From: Streptomyces sp. CB01635
GTDB lineage: Bacteria; Actinomycetota; Actinomycetes; Streptomycetales; Streptomycetaceae
Direction: 5' to 3'
Assembly (NCBI RefSeq): GCF_002803065.1
Contig: NZ_NNBL01000006.1
Location: 241,092 to 305,091 of the forward strand
Length of the DNA: 64,000 bases
Each line of letters opens with the position of its first letter. The stretch's first letter is position 1. Made by a program: the position numbers and the translations under genes. Below are positions 63,909 to 64,000 of the stretch, in pieces. The notes beneath the pieces are model-generated. The model saw only the letters and a program-made list of their open reading frames with translations. It was not told where the DNA came from and searched no databases.

Positions 63909-63934
63909 GCCCGCCCCGGATCTCCGGGGCGGGC
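63909..63934 (+). terminator. terminator after xis
   Basis: A perfect 11-bp stem GCCCGCCCCGG / CCGGGGCGGGC with an ATCT loop followed by CCTTTT. It separates xis from whatever follows, and so xis and int may not be one transcript here. Confidence 0.85.
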
Positions 63935-64000
63935 CCTTTTGTCAATCCCCCCGAATCGTGGAGACCTTCTTATGCAGCCAGCCCCTCGTTGAGGCTGGCC

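Noticed and set aside
44519..64000. Prophage
   Set aside because: No capsid, portal, terminase or tail genes; TraB, Spd-like proteins, prim-pol and Xis identify a conjugative AICE.

Overview
The window is high-GC actinobacterial DNA, almost certainly from a Streptomyces chromosome. Third-codon GC is very high, GTG starts are frequent, and the core gene order is the one known from Streptomyces: secE-nusG-rplK-rplA, rplJ-rplL, rpoB-rpoC, rpsL-rpsG-fusA-tuf, then a tRNA-Trp / aspartate aminotransferase / adenosine deaminase / murB / MaoC pair / rpmG / tRNA-Met / tRNA-Thr block.

Region 1 (1-6.5 kb) is accessory. It holds a DUF397 gene, a deletion scar that joins the C-terminal part of an XRE/DUF5753 regulator to the tail of an anti-sigma-type ATPase, a winged-helix protein, a cupin, a truncated MFS pump beside its TetR regulator, and a secreted PIG-L deacetylase.

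Region 2 (6.5-25.7 kb) is the transcription/translation core, all on the minus strand: tuf, fusA, rpsG, rpsL, rpoC, rpoB, rplL, rplJ, a lipoprotein, rplA, rplK, nusG, secE and tRNA-Trp. Strong hairpin terminators separate most units. Between rpsL and rpoC lies a graveyard: a truncated Crp-like sensor and an M48 protease frameshifted inside its HELGH zinc motif.

Region 3 (25.8-40.7 kb) is housekeeping and regulation: aminotransferase, adenosine deaminase, DsbA-like lipoprotein, two TetR systems with visible palindromic operators, murB, an MFS efflux pump, two MaoC dehydratases, rpmG, two tRNAs, an amidohydrolase, a lipoprotein, two NAD(P)-binding proteins and nadE.

Region 4 (40.6-64 kb) is a mobile-element landing site. 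A 52-bp 3' half of tRNA-Tyr occurs twice (41973 and 44519), and a 61-bp copy of the terminator that precedes the first half lies just after nadE (40597). Integrase debris is present. This suggests successive insertions of elements into the same tRNA-Tyr gene, whose intact copy should lie to the right of the window. The rightmost element (from about 44.5 kb to beyond the end) has the genes of an actinomycete integrative and conjugative element (AICE): GntR (KorSA-like) repressor, small spread/membrane proteins, TraB DNA translocase, bifunctional primase-polymerase (RepPP type), DUF3987 helicase-like protein and Xis. Its cargo includes a lower-GC 807-residue protein that joins an Mrr-type nuclease to a STAND-like NTPase (candidate defence gene), a creatininase-family enzyme, an XRE/TPR regulator and a cytosine-5 DNA methyltransferase. 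Two diverged copies of a secreted glycine-rich/RTX protein flank the second tRNA half-site.

The most striking non-coding structures are in the AICE. Nine copies of TGACAGAAC lie between the DUF3987 gene and xis, eight of them mirror-symmetric about position 63544 (candidate replication origin or excision site). Two perfect 18-bp palindromes plus a third dyad built on GCTAGCG lie directly downstream of traB (candidate clt / TraB recognition site).
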